This document shows positions 53,172 to 61,983 of a stretch of 64,000 bases of DNA, piece by piece; the stretch's first letter is position 1, and each line of letters starts with the position of its first letter. Under the pieces are notes generated by a model. That model saw only the letters and a list, made by a program, of their open reading frames with translations, searched no databases and was not told where the DNA came from. A program made the translations under genes and the position numbers. This stretch comes from Poriferisphaera corsica. Its GTDB lineage: Bacteria; Planctomycetota; Phycisphaerae; Phycisphaerales; Phycisphaeraceae. The stretch covers positions 930,001 to 994,000 of the forward strand of contig NZ_CP036425.1 in assembly GCF_007747445.1 (NCBI RefSeq), in the 5' to 3' direction.

Positions 53172-53593
53172 CTGTCGATTAGGATAAAAACTGAATTTTA
53201 CAATTGTATTTGTATCGCTTGAGATCAATTTGCGCGCATACGGCCTACAGAACGCTGAACAAAACATGCACACGCCTAAAATTCCTGTGCGCACGTTTTG
53301 TTGACCCTTCGAAATACGTACTCATTAACCTGTTGCAGCAACAGTATTAAACGATTTGCCTAGCACTTCGCACAACGAATTTCGTTTTGACTGGTTTTGA
53401 GGCGAAAAGATCAAGCAATCTCAAGCAATGGATCGTTTTAGTCAGAAATCGACCGAAAAAACGCAGTTTTGATGCACACGCACACAAACCCGCATCAGGC
53501 AATATCGTGCATTTGTGCGCAAATATAGCTATTCAGAAACATAGCATTTTATGGGAGCGACGTGTTTCCAATTGCAGGGTATGACTCAGTAGT
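53172..53593. other. Intergenic region between convergent genes
   Basis: About 420 bp. Contains a long imperfect inverted repeat (ACAAAACATGCACAC near 53259 with GTGCGCACGTTTTGT near 53290, with GU-type mismatches) and copy 2 of the 19-bp repeat. No gene recognised. Confidence 0.5.
53506..53524. repeat. 19-bp exact intergenic repeat, copy 2
   Basis: CGTGCATTTGTGCGCAAAT, identical to 30801-30819. Confidence 0.55.
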
Positions 53594-54265
53594 TCATTTC
53601 TTGCGCAAGAGATTCAGTATTTTGGATTTGATATTCTTCGGCCTTTTATCGGATTTGATGATTATGTCGTTGACTCTTTGCCCATTTTTTATGCTCGTGG
53701 TTTTATGAAGTAGTTGGCTGCATAGATCGACATATAGCTGAAAATCAGTTATTTCCAAATTATCAATCGTGTCTGATCCACCGAGAAACAGAGGTGTTTT
53801 ATAACCGACGCATTGTTGGTAATTAAAGTGTTGGTTATAAGTGCTATACCACTCAGTGAAGAAGGGATAGGCAAGTGCATCATCTTGATGATCGATTAGA
53901 GCTTGACTATGGAAGCTGATGATATCGAAAGGGATTTCAAGGGCTTCACCTGTACCTGGCTCGATAAGAAGTATTGTCGGTTTGCCGTTTACGGTGTTTT
54001 TATGATCAATCACGAAAATTCGTCCAAGCCAATCTCGCGAAAAAGCGACACAGCGACCTTGGGACTTTGGAAAAATGCAATACACAAGTTTGGTAACAGG
54101 CTGTATCTCGTCTGCAGATAGTACGGTGTACAGGCCGTTGTTGTAGGATGTGCCGCCTATAGTTTCCACCACAGATTTCAAATCATTATCGACATTGAGT
54201 CGGAGTGGCCCGTTTTTAGTATTCGAGCTTGGTGTATAGTTTTGAAGAAATCGGCTGAATGTCAT
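53594..54265 (-). CDS. Tdi1-type (DUF1851) immunity-like protein
   Basis: 223 aa, cytoplasmic. The N-terminal part with GGTSYNNGLYTVLSADEI resembles the GAD-like domain and the C-terminal VGYKTPLFLGGSDTIDNLEI, then YVDLCSQLLHKTTSIKNGQRV fits DUF1851, the arrangement of the type VI immunity protein Tdi1. Central VAFSRDWLGRIFVIDHK and ILLIEPGTGEALEIP support this. No toxin or type VI gene is near, so it is an orphan immunity gene or has another role. Codon use and AT content look different from neighbouring housekeeping genes, suggesting acquisition. Confidence 0.7.
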   Translation of the reverse strand: MTFSRFLQNYTPSSNTKNGPLRLNVDNDLKSVVETIGGTSYNNGLYTVLSADEIQPVTKLVYCIFPKSQGRCVAFSRDWLGRIFVIDHKNTVNGKPTILLIEPGTGEALEIPFDIISFHSQALIDHQDDALAYPFFTEWYSTYNQHFNYQQCVGYKTPLFLGGSDTIDNLEITDFQLYVDLCSQLLHKTTSIKNGQRVNDIIIKSDKRPKNIKSKILNLLRKK

Positions 54266-54348
54266 GTTCTGCCCCAGACAATCAATATTCAGATAGGAAA
54301 CAGGATATTTACATACGGGTTTAATATATATGTAATCAGTGTGAATAA

Positions 54349-54373
54349 AAAGCTGCGAATCGATCGCAGCTTT
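54349..54373 (-). terminator. Intrinsic terminator of purU
   Basis: AAAGCTGCGA (54349-54358) pairs with TCGCAGCTTT (54364-54373); on the minus strand a run of T follows. Confidence 0.85.
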
Positions 54374-54405
54374 GATAGTGTCTAGTTTTTGTTAAAGCTT
54401 TAGCT

Positions 54406-55293
54406 TTAATCCTCAGCGTGGTCTAGGAAGCGGGAGAGGCCGGGGCGGAAGACGACCTTGTTTTCGAATGGTAAAAGCTTTTCATCCAAGTACATTTGAA
54501 CAGCATTGGAGAGGACGTTGCCTTCGAGTTTTTGGCCTTTTTCGCGGACGTCTTCAGCAGTGTCGTTGCCGACGTTGATGTGGAAGACGTCTTGGAGGAT
54601 GGTCGGGCCTTCGTCGAGATCTTCGGTGACGAAGTGAGCGGTGCAGCCGGTGACTCGGACGCCGCGTTCCCATGCCTGGTGGTAGGGTTTGGCGCCGGGG
54701 AAGTAAGGCAGCAATGAGGGGTGGATATTAATAATACGGTTTGAGTACTTTTTCACCATCTCAGGCGGAATGATCTGCATGTAGCGAGCGAGAGCGACGA
54801 GGTCGATGTCGTACTCAGCTAATTTTTCCATGATCCATTTGAAATGGGCGGGCTTGTCTTTAGATGACAGCCAATGGAAGGGCAGGCCGGCATCTTTGGC
54901 GACAGACTCAAGGTCGGGGTGGTTGCCGAGGACGCAGACGATGTCGCCGCGATATTTGCCGGTTTTCCAATCACTGATCATCTGATCGAGGCAGTGAGCT
55001 TCCTTGGTGACCATGGCGGCGACGCGTTTGCGGCGGCGTTGATCGTGGAAGGTGACGCGAACCTGCATGTCGATTTCTTTGCCAAGCTCGAGCATTTCGG
55101 TGATGAGCTGATCGAGAGAGAGAGACATTTCAGCAAGATCGACGAGCATGTCCATGATGAACTTGCCGTTGACGACCTGCTGCTCAATATCGAGGATGTT
55201 GATGTCCTTCTCGGCGACGTATGTTGCGAATCGAGCAACGACGCCTTTCTGGTCGGAGCCGATGACATTGATGACGGCTTTGATGGTTGGCAT
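54406..55293 (-). CDS. purU: Formyltetrahydrofolate deformylase
   Basis: Hydrolyses 10-formyl-tetrahydrofolate to formate and tetrahydrofolate, balancing one-carbon pools and supplying formate for PurT. 295 aa. N-terminal ACT domain (AVINVIGSDQKGVVARFATYV, residues 5-85), then a formyl-transferase fold with LVALARYMQIIPPEMV, RIINIHPSLLPYFPGAKPYHQA and CTAHFVTEDLDEGPTI, which include the catalytic Asn, His and Asp. GAGGAG precedes the start. Its own strong terminator suggests a single-gene unit. Confidence 0.94.
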   Translation of the reverse strand: MPTIKAVINVIGSDQKGVVARFATYVAEKDINILDIEQQVVNGKFIMDMLVDLAEMSLSLDQLITEMLELGKEIDMQVRVTFHDQRRRKRVAAMVTKEAHCLDQMISDWKTGKYRGDIVCVLGNHPDLESVAKDAGLPFHWLSSKDKPAHFKWIMEKLAEYDIDLVALARYMQIIPPEMVKKYSNRIINIHPSLLPYFPGAKPYHQAWERGVRVTGCTAHFVTEDLDEGPTILQDVFHINVGNDTAEDVREKGQKLEGNVLSNAVQMYLDEKLLPFENKVVFRPGLSRFLDHAED

Positions 55294-55758
55294 GAGACTG
55301 CTCCTCGTATCTCCTCGGTTATCTACGGGTGAGGATATGTGTTTTGAATGAATAACCTGTTGATAAGCGCTATTGTAACGAGATTCGGCTTGTGGAATGC
55401 GGTATAGCTTGTTTATAATCGTGTCACTGCAAAGTCCACTTTTGTTATAAGAGCAAAGGAGTGCTCACAAATCATGCTAACTAAACAGGTTCCGTAATTT
55501 CGACGTCAGATGCGCTGGGTAGAATAATGCGTATGTGACGTTCTTGTCTTTCTTAGGGACTGTTTGTTGGCTAAAGCTTTACTAACTGCGACACGTCATG
55601 GTAGACGAAGAATGTTAGCAGAATGTGGAGAATGGATGATTTGATGCTGGGACAGGCATGTGGACGGCAGTATGAGAAGTGTATGTCTGAACGTTGCGTG
55701 GCATGCATGGACCATCGGGTAATGGATCACGGAAGCGCACTGGGTCAAGGAGAAGACC
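55294..55758. other. Divergent intergenic region, purU / sigma factor
   Basis: 465 bp. A promoter at 55390-55419 would give the sigma gene a leader of over 300 nt. AAAGGAG at 55455-55461 precedes a seven-codon frame (55473-55496), too short to judge. Other short frames are not supported. Confidence 0.45.
55390..55419 (+). promoter_or_regulatory. Possible distal promoter of the sigma-factor gene
   Basis: TTGTGG (55390-55395), 18-bp spacer, TATAAT (55414-55419). Confidence 0.45.
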
Positions 55759-56574
55759 ATGAGCCGCACGGAGGCAAGCCCATCAAGCCTGTCGACTATT
55801 ACAAATGAGAATGTTGACGAGGTCTGGAAGGAATACAAGTCTGGAGAGACAGAGTTTCTCCGTAACAAGATCTTGGAACACTATCTTCCGCTCGTAAAAT
55901 ATATAGCAGAGCGTGTCCACTCAAAGTTGCCGAACGAGGTCGATTGTGATGACCTGATTAGTGCGGGGATCTTTGGGTTGATGGATGCGATCGATGCATT
56001 TGATTTGTCGAGAGGGATCAAGTTCCAGACTTACTGTGCACCGCGAATTCGTGGGGCGATCCTTGACGGATTGCGCGCGATGGACTGGGTGCCACGTCTG
56101 GTGAGATCACGTACGAATAAAGTCGGCACGGCGAGAACCAGGCTTCAGATGCAGATGGGTCGTAAACCGACTCACGACGAGATAGCTGAAGAGATGGATA
56201 TCTCGATGGAGGAGTACGACAAGATCCGCAAGGACTCGAGTACGGTTGGCGTGACCTCGCTTGACCGGAAGTTCTTTGAGACGGATAGCTCGCGTGAGAT
56301 GCGTGAGATTGACGTGCTGATCGATCGGACGCAAGAGAACCCGATGTCGGCTGCTCAGCGTAAGGATTTGAAGTCGCTGATCTCGAAAGGTCTGTCACGG
56401 GCTGAGCGTTTGATTCTTATACTTTACTACTTTGAAGAAATGACGATGAAAGAGATCGGCACGACGCTGGATCTTTCGGAGTCTCGCGTCAGTCAGATGC
56501 ATGCATCGGTGCTGGCGAGATTACGGGCGGGGCTCGCACACAGAAGCGGACAGCTTTATTCAGAGCTGGACTAA
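55759..56574 (+). CDS. FliA/WhiG-family alternative sigma factor
   Basis: 271 aa sigma-70-family factor. Region 2 has YLPLVKYIAERVHSKLPNEV, DDLISAGIFGLMDAIDAFD and RGIKFQTYCAPRIRGAILDGLR, the FliA/WhiG hallmark; region 3 has GRKPTHDEIAEEMDIS; region 4 has LILYYFEEMTMKEIGTTLDLSESRVSQMHASVLARLR. Probably directs flagellar or developmental genes, none of which are in this window. AGGAG lies upstream of the ATG. A UUCG-loop terminator follows. Confidence 0.94.
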   Translation: MSRTEASPSSLSTITNENVDEVWKEYKSGETEFLRNKILEHYLPLVKYIAERVHSKLPNEVDCDDLISAGIFGLMDAIDAFDLSRGIKFQTYCAPRIRGAILDGLRAMDWVPRLVRSRTNKVGTARTRLQMQMGRKPTHDEIAEEMDISMEEYDKIRKDSSTVGVTSLDRKFFETDSSREMREIDVLIDRTQENPMSAAQRKDLKSLISKGLSRAERLILILYYFEEMTMKEIGTTLDLSESRVSQMHASVLARLRAGLAHRSGQLYSELD

Positions 56575-56614
56575 TGTGAGCGATAGATTTCGCAGGGGTA
56601 AGATGAGAGAGAAT

Positions 56615-56646
56615 AAAAAAAAGCCAGTCTTCGGACTGGCTTTTTT
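56615..56646 (+). terminator. UUCG-loop terminator of the sigma-factor gene
   Basis: GCCAGTC (56623-56629), TTCG, GACTGGC (56634-56640), flanked by A-run and six T; works in both directions. Confidence 0.92.
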
Positions 56647-56948
56647 GCTGTTATATGGGGCGAGGGTGAGTGCGTGATGCGAAATGTTGTTGGGCAAATA
56701 GGTGGTTGAGTGATGATAAAGATCGGTGGTCTGTAGGCCGCGGCTATTGGCGTTGTAGGATTCGGTATGGTGTCTAACTATGCGCTGCAATCGAGAAAAT
56801 TGATAAGCATAAAGATCTACGAGCTGTAAGCTCGCAGCGAATGGGGAAATCAATGTGAGAGGGATTGGGGGGGACACCCCGCCACCGGCGGTAATGGGCT
56901 TGGAGGCGTTCTCTTTTTTACGTCTAATTATGCGCTGTAATCGTGGGG

Positions 56949-57003
56949 ATCGCTGCAAGTCAGGGGTGGGATTGGAAGTTGCGTGATACGAACAGGGGGG
57001 GGG
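56949..57003 (-). repeat. G-run repeat element, phoU copy
   Basis: ATCGCTGCAAGTCAGGGGTG, GGATTGGAAGTTGCGTGATACG, AACA and nine G. It ends 1 bp from the phoU stop codon (57005-57007, minus strand), the same docking as at mutL. Confidence 0.72.
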
Positions 57004-57004
57004 A

Positions 57005-57676
57005 TTATTGTTCGAGGATGGAGCGGTTACGGCCGTGGCGGATGATGTCGCCTTCAGTCATATAGATGACGTCCTCGGCGATGTTGACCACATGATCGGC
57101 GATGCGTTCGAGGTTGCGCGAAACATTGAGCAGATGGATGTAGGTTTGCACGAGTTCGGGGTCTTCGCGGATGGCCTGTTCGACGCGGCGGTACATGCCG
57201 GTGTGGATTGCATCGACTTCGTCGTCACGGTCTTTGACTTGTTGGGCGAGTTGAGCGTCTTGATTGATGAGCGCGTCGAGGGATTTTGAGAGCATCCATT
57301 TGACGGTGTGAGTCATGCCGGGCAGGTCGAAGGGGATGCGGTCGAGGCGTGCGAAGCGTGAGAGGTAGATTGCTTGTTGAGCGATGTTGACGGCAAGGTC
57401 GCCGATGCGTTCGAGTTCGTTGTTGATCTTGAGTGTTGCGACAACGTAGCGAAGATCCATTGCGACAGGATGGTATAGGGCGAGGGTGTGGAGGCATTCT
57501 TCTTCGATGTCGACTTCGGCGAGGTCGATGAGGTGATCGGCGTCGAAGACTTTTTGTCCGAGTTCAGGGTCGCGGTGTTGGATGGCGGTGATTGCGTTTT
57601 GAACCGACTCTTCGGCAAGTGCGCCGAGTGAGAGTATCTGCTTTTTCAGTTTTTCGACTTGTCGTTTGAGGTGCAT
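57005..57676 (-). CDS. phoU: Phosphate transport regulator PhoU
   Basis: Connects the Pst transporter to the PhoR/PhoB two-component system. 223 aa, two three-helix bundles. Each repeat carries the metal-binding ExxxD-type motif: NNELERIGDLAVNIAQQA and SRNLERIADHVVNIAEDV. Last gene of the pst operon, 177 bp after pstB. A G-run repeat begins one base after the stop. Confidence 0.94.
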   Translation of the reverse strand: MHLKRQVEKLKKQILSLGALAEESVQNAITAIQHRDPELGQKVFDADHLIDLAEVDIEEECLHTLALYHPVAMDLRYVVATLKINNELERIGDLAVNIAQQAIYLSRFARLDRIPFDLPGMTHTVKWMLSKSLDALINQDAQLAQQVKDRDDEVDAIHTGMYRRVEQAIREDPELVQTYIHLLNVSRNLERIADHVVNIAEDVIYMTEGDIIRHGRNRSILEQ

Positions 57677-57853
57677 TGTCCATTCAGCTTGTGAGGAAGC
57701 TGCTCGTCATTAAGTGTTTGTTTTATTAGGCGTTTTACGCGTTTACTGTTTTGCTGAGGAACGCTATGAAGCGGCTTCGGCAGGTATAGGCTTGTGGCAG
57801 GATAAGAGGGGGCATCTTTGCGATCGTGAACACAATCATTGTGTTGTGTGTGA

Positions 57854-58753
57854 TTAACCGAAGCGGCCGGTGATGTAGTTTTCGGTTTGTTCGTTTTCTG
57901 GGTTGGTGAAGATCTGACGGGTTGGACCGTATTCGATGAGGTCGCCTTGGAACATGAAGGCGGTGTAGTCGGATGAGCGGGCGGCCTGCTGCATGTTGTG
58001 TGTGACGATGACGATTGTGTATTCTTTGCGTAGCTGATCGATGAGTTCTTCGATCGCTGCGGTGGACTTGGGGTCGAGTGCGGAGCAAGGCTCGTCCATG
58101 AGGAGGACTTCGGGTTCAGCGGCGATAGCGCGTGCGATGCAGAGACGTTGTTGTTGTCCGCCGGAGAGTCCGAGTGCGGATTGCTTGAGACGGTCTTTGA
58201 CTTCGTCCCATAGGGCAGCGTGGCGGAGTGAGTTTTCGACGATTTCGTCGAGATCAGTTTTGGAGATGCGTGTGTGGAGGCGCGGGCCGAAGGCGACGTT
58301 GGCGTAGATTGATTTGGGGAATGGGTTTGGTTTTTGGAAGACCATACCGACGCGTCGGCGGAGGTCGACGACGTCTGTGCCGGGTGCGAAGAGGTCTTGG
58401 TTGTGTAGTTTGAGTGTGCCTTGTGCGCGTGCGCCCATGGTGAGGTCGTTCATGCGGTTGATCCATCGTAGGAATGTGGATTTGCCGCATCCTGATGGGC
58501 CAATGAAAGCGGTGACGCATTTTTCGGCGATGTTCATGGAGATGTCGTGAAGCGCTTGAAAGTTGCCGTACCATGAGTTGAAGTCTTTGACTTCGATGGC
58601 GACTTTATTCCCGACGACGTCGGCGCGTTCGTGGACGACAGGCTTTGAAAGTGAAAGCTCGTCTTTTGGTTGATCTGTTGTGACGGTTTGCCCGTTGGTT
58701 TCGGGTGCGTTCACGAACTGTTCTTGTTGGTCGGTGGTTTGTGTCATGGTCAT
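57854..58753 (-). CDS. pstB: Phosphate ABC transporter ATP-binding protein
   Basis: 299 aa. Walker [21 protein letters not shown], signature [16 protein letters not shown], Walker [14 protein letters not shown], and switch His in [24 protein letters not shown] is the usual PstB start; about 45 polar residues before it are extra compared with most PstB proteins, so a start at a later codon cannot be excluded, although no internal Met fits well. Couples ATP hydrolysis to phosphate import through PstC/PstA. Confidence 0.95.
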   Translation of the reverse strand: MTMTQTTDQQEQFVNAPETNGQTVTTDQPKDELSLSKPVVHERADVVGNKVAIEVKDFNSWYGNFQALHDISMNIAEKCVTAFIGPSGCGKSTFLRWINRMNDLTMGARAQGTLKLHNQDLFAPGTDVVDLRRRVGMVFQKPNPFPKSIYANVAFGPRLHTRISKTDLDEIVENSLRHAALWDEVKDRLKQSALGLSGGQQQRLCIARAIAAEPEVLLMDEPCSALDPKSTAAIEELIDQLRKEYTIVIVTHNMQQAARSSDYTAFMFQGDLIEYGPTRQIFTNPENEQTENYITGRFG

Positions 58754-58814
58754 GGCTATTAACTGGTTAGGTTAAGTTGATTTTAATTGGTCATTAGGCT
58801 GAGCGTGTGTGTGA

Positions 58815-59807
58815 TTAGCTCATGGGTTTGTGTGTGAGTTGGCGGATGGTGATGGCGATTGCATTGAATGAGAGGAGGATGATGAGTAGGACGATGATGC
58901 CTGAGGCTGCGACGTAGTGGAAGTCGGCTTGTGGTCTGCCGGCCCAGTTGAAGATTTGTAGCGGCATGGCAGAGAAGTCGTCCATGAGGTGTCCGGGTGT
59001 GAAGCGGAGGTATAGTGAGGCGATGATAAGTAGTGGAGCGGCTTCGCCGATGGCGCGTGACATGGCGAGGATCGTGCCTGTCATGATGCCGGGGATTGCT
59101 GCGGGGAGTGATGTTGACCAGACGGTTTGCCAACGCGTGCATCCGAGAGCGAGCGCACCGTGTCGGAGTGATCCGGGAACGGCGCGGAGGGCTTCCTGTG
59201 CTGAGATGATGATGATGGGGAGGATGACGAGCATGAGTGTGAGCCCGCCTGCGAGGACGGAGCGTCCGAATGGGAAGCGGAGATAGTACCAGTTGTCGGT
59301 GGTACCGAGTTCGAATGCGGGGTTATCGATGGTGGCGATTTCGCCTGCAAAAGAGGCGTAGAAATCGGATTTGAAGAAGTTGAACATGAGTGCGAACGCG
59401 GTCATGCCGAGGATGCCGTAGACGATGGAGGGGACACCTGCGAGGTTGGTGATGTTGAGTTGGATGATGCCGTGAAGCATGCGGAGGTATTTGTTTCGTG
59501 GTTTGAATTCTTCGAGGAGGATGGCTGTGCCGACACCGATAGGGATTGCGGTAAAGGCGCAGACGCCACAAACGAAGATGGTGCCCATCATGGCGGGGAA
59601 GATGCCGGCTTTGACGGGTTTACGTGAGGGGGAGTTTGTAAGGAAATCCCAAGTGAGGAAGTCTTTGCCTTGGAGGCCGATGGAGGTGAGGAGGATGAAG
59701 AGCATTGCGATGGAGAGCGCGGCTGCGGTGATGCAGAGGACGACAAAGAGTTTATCTTTGGCGAAGCGGCCGTTTTTATGGAGTGCTGGATCAGAGAGTG
59801 ACTGCAT
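58815..59807 (-). CDS. pstA: Phosphate ABC transporter permease
   Basis: 330 aa inner-membrane permease with six core spans plus one N-terminal span. The EAA loop is EALRAVPGSLRHGALALGCTRWQTVWS, and GVGTAILLEEF, GVPSIVYGILGM and AMSRAIGEAAPLLII are typical. A family-unusual periplasmic insertion around ASFAGEIATIDNPAFELGTT lies between spans 3 and 4. Pairs with PstC. 61 bp downstream of pstC. Confidence 0.94.
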   Translation of the reverse strand: MQSLSDPALHKNGRFAKDKLFVVLCITAAALSIAMLFILLTSIGLQGKDFLTWDFLTNSPSRKPVKAGIFPAMMGTIFVCGVCAFTAIPIGVGTAILLEEFKPRNKYLRMLHGIIQLNITNLAGVPSIVYGILGMTAFALMFNFFKSDFYASFAGEIATIDNPAFELGTTDNWYYLRFPFGRSVLAGGLTLMLVILPIIIISAQEALRAVPGSLRHGALALGCTRWQTVWSTSLPAAIPGIMTGTILAMSRAIGEAAPLLIIASLYLRFTPGHLMDDFSAMPLQIFNWAGRPQADFHYVAASGIIVLLIILLSFNAIAITIRQLTHKPMS

Positions 59808-59867
59808 AATGGATTGCTCTGTGGTGTTCTAATCAAGGGTTAGTGTGAGGCGTTGAGCTTGTTTGGG

Positions 59868-60854
59868 TTAATCGTATGCTTGGCGGAATCGTACGCGGAC
59901 GATGTGGCCGATGATGGTGAGTGCGAGGGTCATGAGGAAGAGAGTTGCGCCGACGGCGTAGGCTGAGTAGTATTCGGGGCCGAAATTCGAGACATCGCCG
60001 AGGAAGATTTGAACCATGTAGGCGGTCATGGTTTGTGTTTCACCGCGAGGGTCGAAGCCGTTGACGAGTGAGTCGACGAGTTGCGGTGGTGATGAGCCTG
60101 CGGCGAGTGCGACGATCATGACTTCGCCGATGGCGCGTGCAAATGCGAGAAGGAATGCGGCGATGATGCCGGAGAGCGCGGCGGGTGTGACGACTTTTGT
60201 GGAAGTTTCGAATCGTGTTGAGCCGAGACCGTAGGCGCCTTCGCGTAGTTGTTTGGGTACGGCGCGGAGTGCGTCTTCGGTGAGTGATGTGACGATGGGG
60301 AGGCACATGATGCCGACGGCGATGCCGGCGGACATGGCGTTGAAGACTTCGAATCCGCCGTGTAGCCATTGAAGCGAGGGTGTGATGATGGTGAGGGCAA
60401 AGAAGCCGAAGACGACGGTGGGTATACCGGCGAGTACTTCGAGCATTGGCTTGAGGACACGGCGAATTTTTTCGGGAGCGTATTCGCTGAGCCAGATGGC
60501 GGTGATGAGGCCGAGTGGGATGGCAACGGACATGCCGATGACGGTGACTTGGAGTGTGCCGGAGATGAGGGGCCAGATGCCGAAGTGGTGTTCGGCGCCG
60601 AGTAGTGGTGCCCATTTGAGGCCGAGGAAATAGTCGGCGAGTGAGACTTCATCGAGGTTGAAGAAACGGATGGTTTCTTTAGCGAGGACGATGATGATGG
60701 TGAGTGTGGTAGCGAGAGAGAAGAGGCCGCAGGAGATGAGGCCGGTCATGATGAGTGATTCGCGGATTTTGCGAATCCTTTTTGAGCGTGGTTTGCAGTC
60801 GGAAAGCCGACGGGGCTCGTGGGGAGAGGAGGATGTATTTGAAAGAGTGGTCAT
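59868..60854 (-). CDS. pstC: Phosphate ABC transporter permease
   Basis: 328 aa from the chosen Met (60854). Spans and motifs typical of PstC: GIWPLISGTLQVTVIGMSVAIPLG, AIWLSEYAPEKIRR, AGIPTVVFGFFAL, the EAA loop EDALRAVPKQLREGAYGLG and AFARAIGEVMIVALAAG. The frame opens at 60959, but that Met lies inside a strong intercistronic hairpin and the residues up to 60855 are Pro/His-rich and not family-like; 60890 is another option. No clear ribosome site marks any of them. Works with PstA. Confidence 0.92.
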   Translation of the reverse strand: MTTLSNTSSSPHEPRRLSDCKPRSKRIRKIRESLIMTGLISCGLFSLATTLTIIIVLAKETIRFFNLDEVSLADYFLGLKWAPLLGAEHHFGIWPLISGTLQVTVIGMSVAIPLGLITAIWLSEYAPEKIRRVLKPMLEVLAGIPTVVFGFFALTIITPSLQWLHGGFEVFNAMSAGIAVGIMCLPIVTSLTEDALRAVPKQLREGAYGLGSTRFETSTKVVTPAALSGIIAAFLLAFARAIGEVMIVALAAGSSPPQLVDSLVNGFDPRGETQTMTAYMVQIFLGDVSNFGPEYYSAYAVGATLFLMTLALTIIGHIVRVRFRQAYD

Positions 60855-60936
60855 ATATATAGCCGTGATACGTGGGTAAGGCTGGGTCATGAAATCGAGT
60901 GGTGTGTGAGGGTGATGAGTTTTTGAGGTAGAAGGC

Positions 60937-60962
60937 ACGTTGCTGCGGTTAGGCAGCAACGT
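60937..60962 (-). repeat. Intercistronic hairpin between pstS and pstC
   Basis: ACGTTGCTGC (60937-60946) pairs with GCAGCAACGT (60953-60962) around a 6-nt loop, 17 bp after the pstS stop. No T-tract, so it likely protects or processes the pstS mRNA and keeps PstS in excess over the permease. Confidence 0.65.
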
Positions 60963-60978
60963 ACGAGATATTTAGTTG

Positions 60979-61983
60979 TTATTTATAGATGTCAGGGAGT
61001 GCACCCTTGATCTTTTCACCATCTGCATCGAGGAAGTGTGTGCCGGTGTGAACGGTGAGGTACTTCTTTTTAGCGATCGCGTAGACAGCGGATGGAAGGC
61101 GGACGTAGCCAACTTCTTCGGCAAGGGCAGGGCCCTGTTCGAAGTAGAACTTGACGAAGGCGTCAACTTGTGGCTTGTTCACGCTCTTTGCGTTGACGTA
61201 GATGAACAGAGGACGTGAGAAAGGAGCATACTCGCCAGACTCGATGGTCTTGGATGATGGGAGTACAGCGCCCTTGCCGCCGTCGATTGCGACAGCTTTG
61301 AGCTGGTCGGTGTTTTCGAAGTAGTAAGCACAACCGAAGAAGCCGATTGCACCCTTGTTGCCGGCCACGCCGCGGACGAGGATGTTGTCGTCTTCGGAAA
61401 CGGACATGTCGCTACGGATAGAACCTTTTTTGCCAGCAACGACTTCTTTGAAGTAGTCGAATGTGCCGGAGTCTGTGCCTGGAGCGTAGATCTTGATTGG
61501 GAGATCTGGGAAACCTGCACGAACGTCTTTCCAGTTGGAGACAGCGGAGCTGTCGAGGAAGATTGCCTTGAGCTCATCGACAGTGAGGTTTTTAGCCCAG
61601 CTGTTCTTTTTGTTGACGACGATGGTGAGGCCGTCGTATGCCACGGGGATTTCGATGAAGTTGATGCCGTTTTCTTTGGCAGCTTTTAGCTCTTTGCCTT
61701 TGATTGGGCGTGAAGCGTCAGAGATGTCGGTGTCGCCGATGACGAAACGCTTGAAGCCACCACCGGTGCCGGAGACGCCGACGGTCACTTTGACGCGTGG
61801 GGCTTCACCGGAAAATTCTTCGGCGACAGCTTCGGTGATTGGGTAAACAGTTGAAGAGCCGTCGATACGGACTGGGCCGGAAAGCTTTTTGTCGGCGGCG
61901 TTAACAGTCGTGAAAGTTGTTGCGATCAGGCCAGCAGCAGCGAGGCCGAGTGCTGCGAAGCGGATTTTGCTGATGGGGTTCAT
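60979..61983 (-). CDS. pstS: Phosphate-binding periplasmic protein
   Basis: 334 aa. Signal peptide (residues 1-29, ending VNAA), then the phosphate-binding entry GPVRIDGSSTVYPITEAVAEEF and GVSGTGGGFKRFVIGDTDISDASR, and TDSGTFDYFKEVV later, each holding phosphate ligands. Captures phosphate and delivers it to PstCA. First gene of the pst operon with a good AGGAG site. The upstream region has a palindrome (62041-62055) that could be a regulator site. Confidence 0.95.
   Translation of the reverse strand: MNPISKIRFAALGLAAAGLIATTFTTVNAADKKLSGPVRIDGSSTVYPITEAVAEEFSGEAPRVKVTVGVSGTGGGFKRFVIGDTDISDASRPIKGKELKAAKENGINFIEIPVAYDGLTIVVNKKNSWAKNLTVDELKAIFLDSSAVSNWKDVRAGFPDLPIKIYAPGTDSGTFDYFKEVVAGKKGSIRSDMSVSEDDNILVRGVAGNKGAIGFFGCAYYFENTDQLKAVAIDGGKGAVLPSSKTIESGEYAPFSRPLFIYVNAKSVNKPQVDAFVKFYFEQGPALAEEVGYVRLPSAVYAIAKKKYLTVHTGTHFLDADGEKIKGALPDIYK

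Larger units (their letters stand above)
56575..57004. other. Intergenic region with repeat fragments, sigma factor / phoU
   Basis: Holds the sigma-gene terminator, two imperfect copies of TATGCGCTGCAATCG (56780 and 56932 regions; the second reads TATGCGCTGTAATCG), a short hairpin GAGCT/AGCTC near 56820, and a G-run repeat at 56949-57003. Confidence 0.55.

Noticed and set aside
55623-55808. 61-codon Cys/His-containing frame overlapping the start of the sigma-factor gene
   Set aside because: Overlaps the well-supported sigma start in another frame; no ribosome site.
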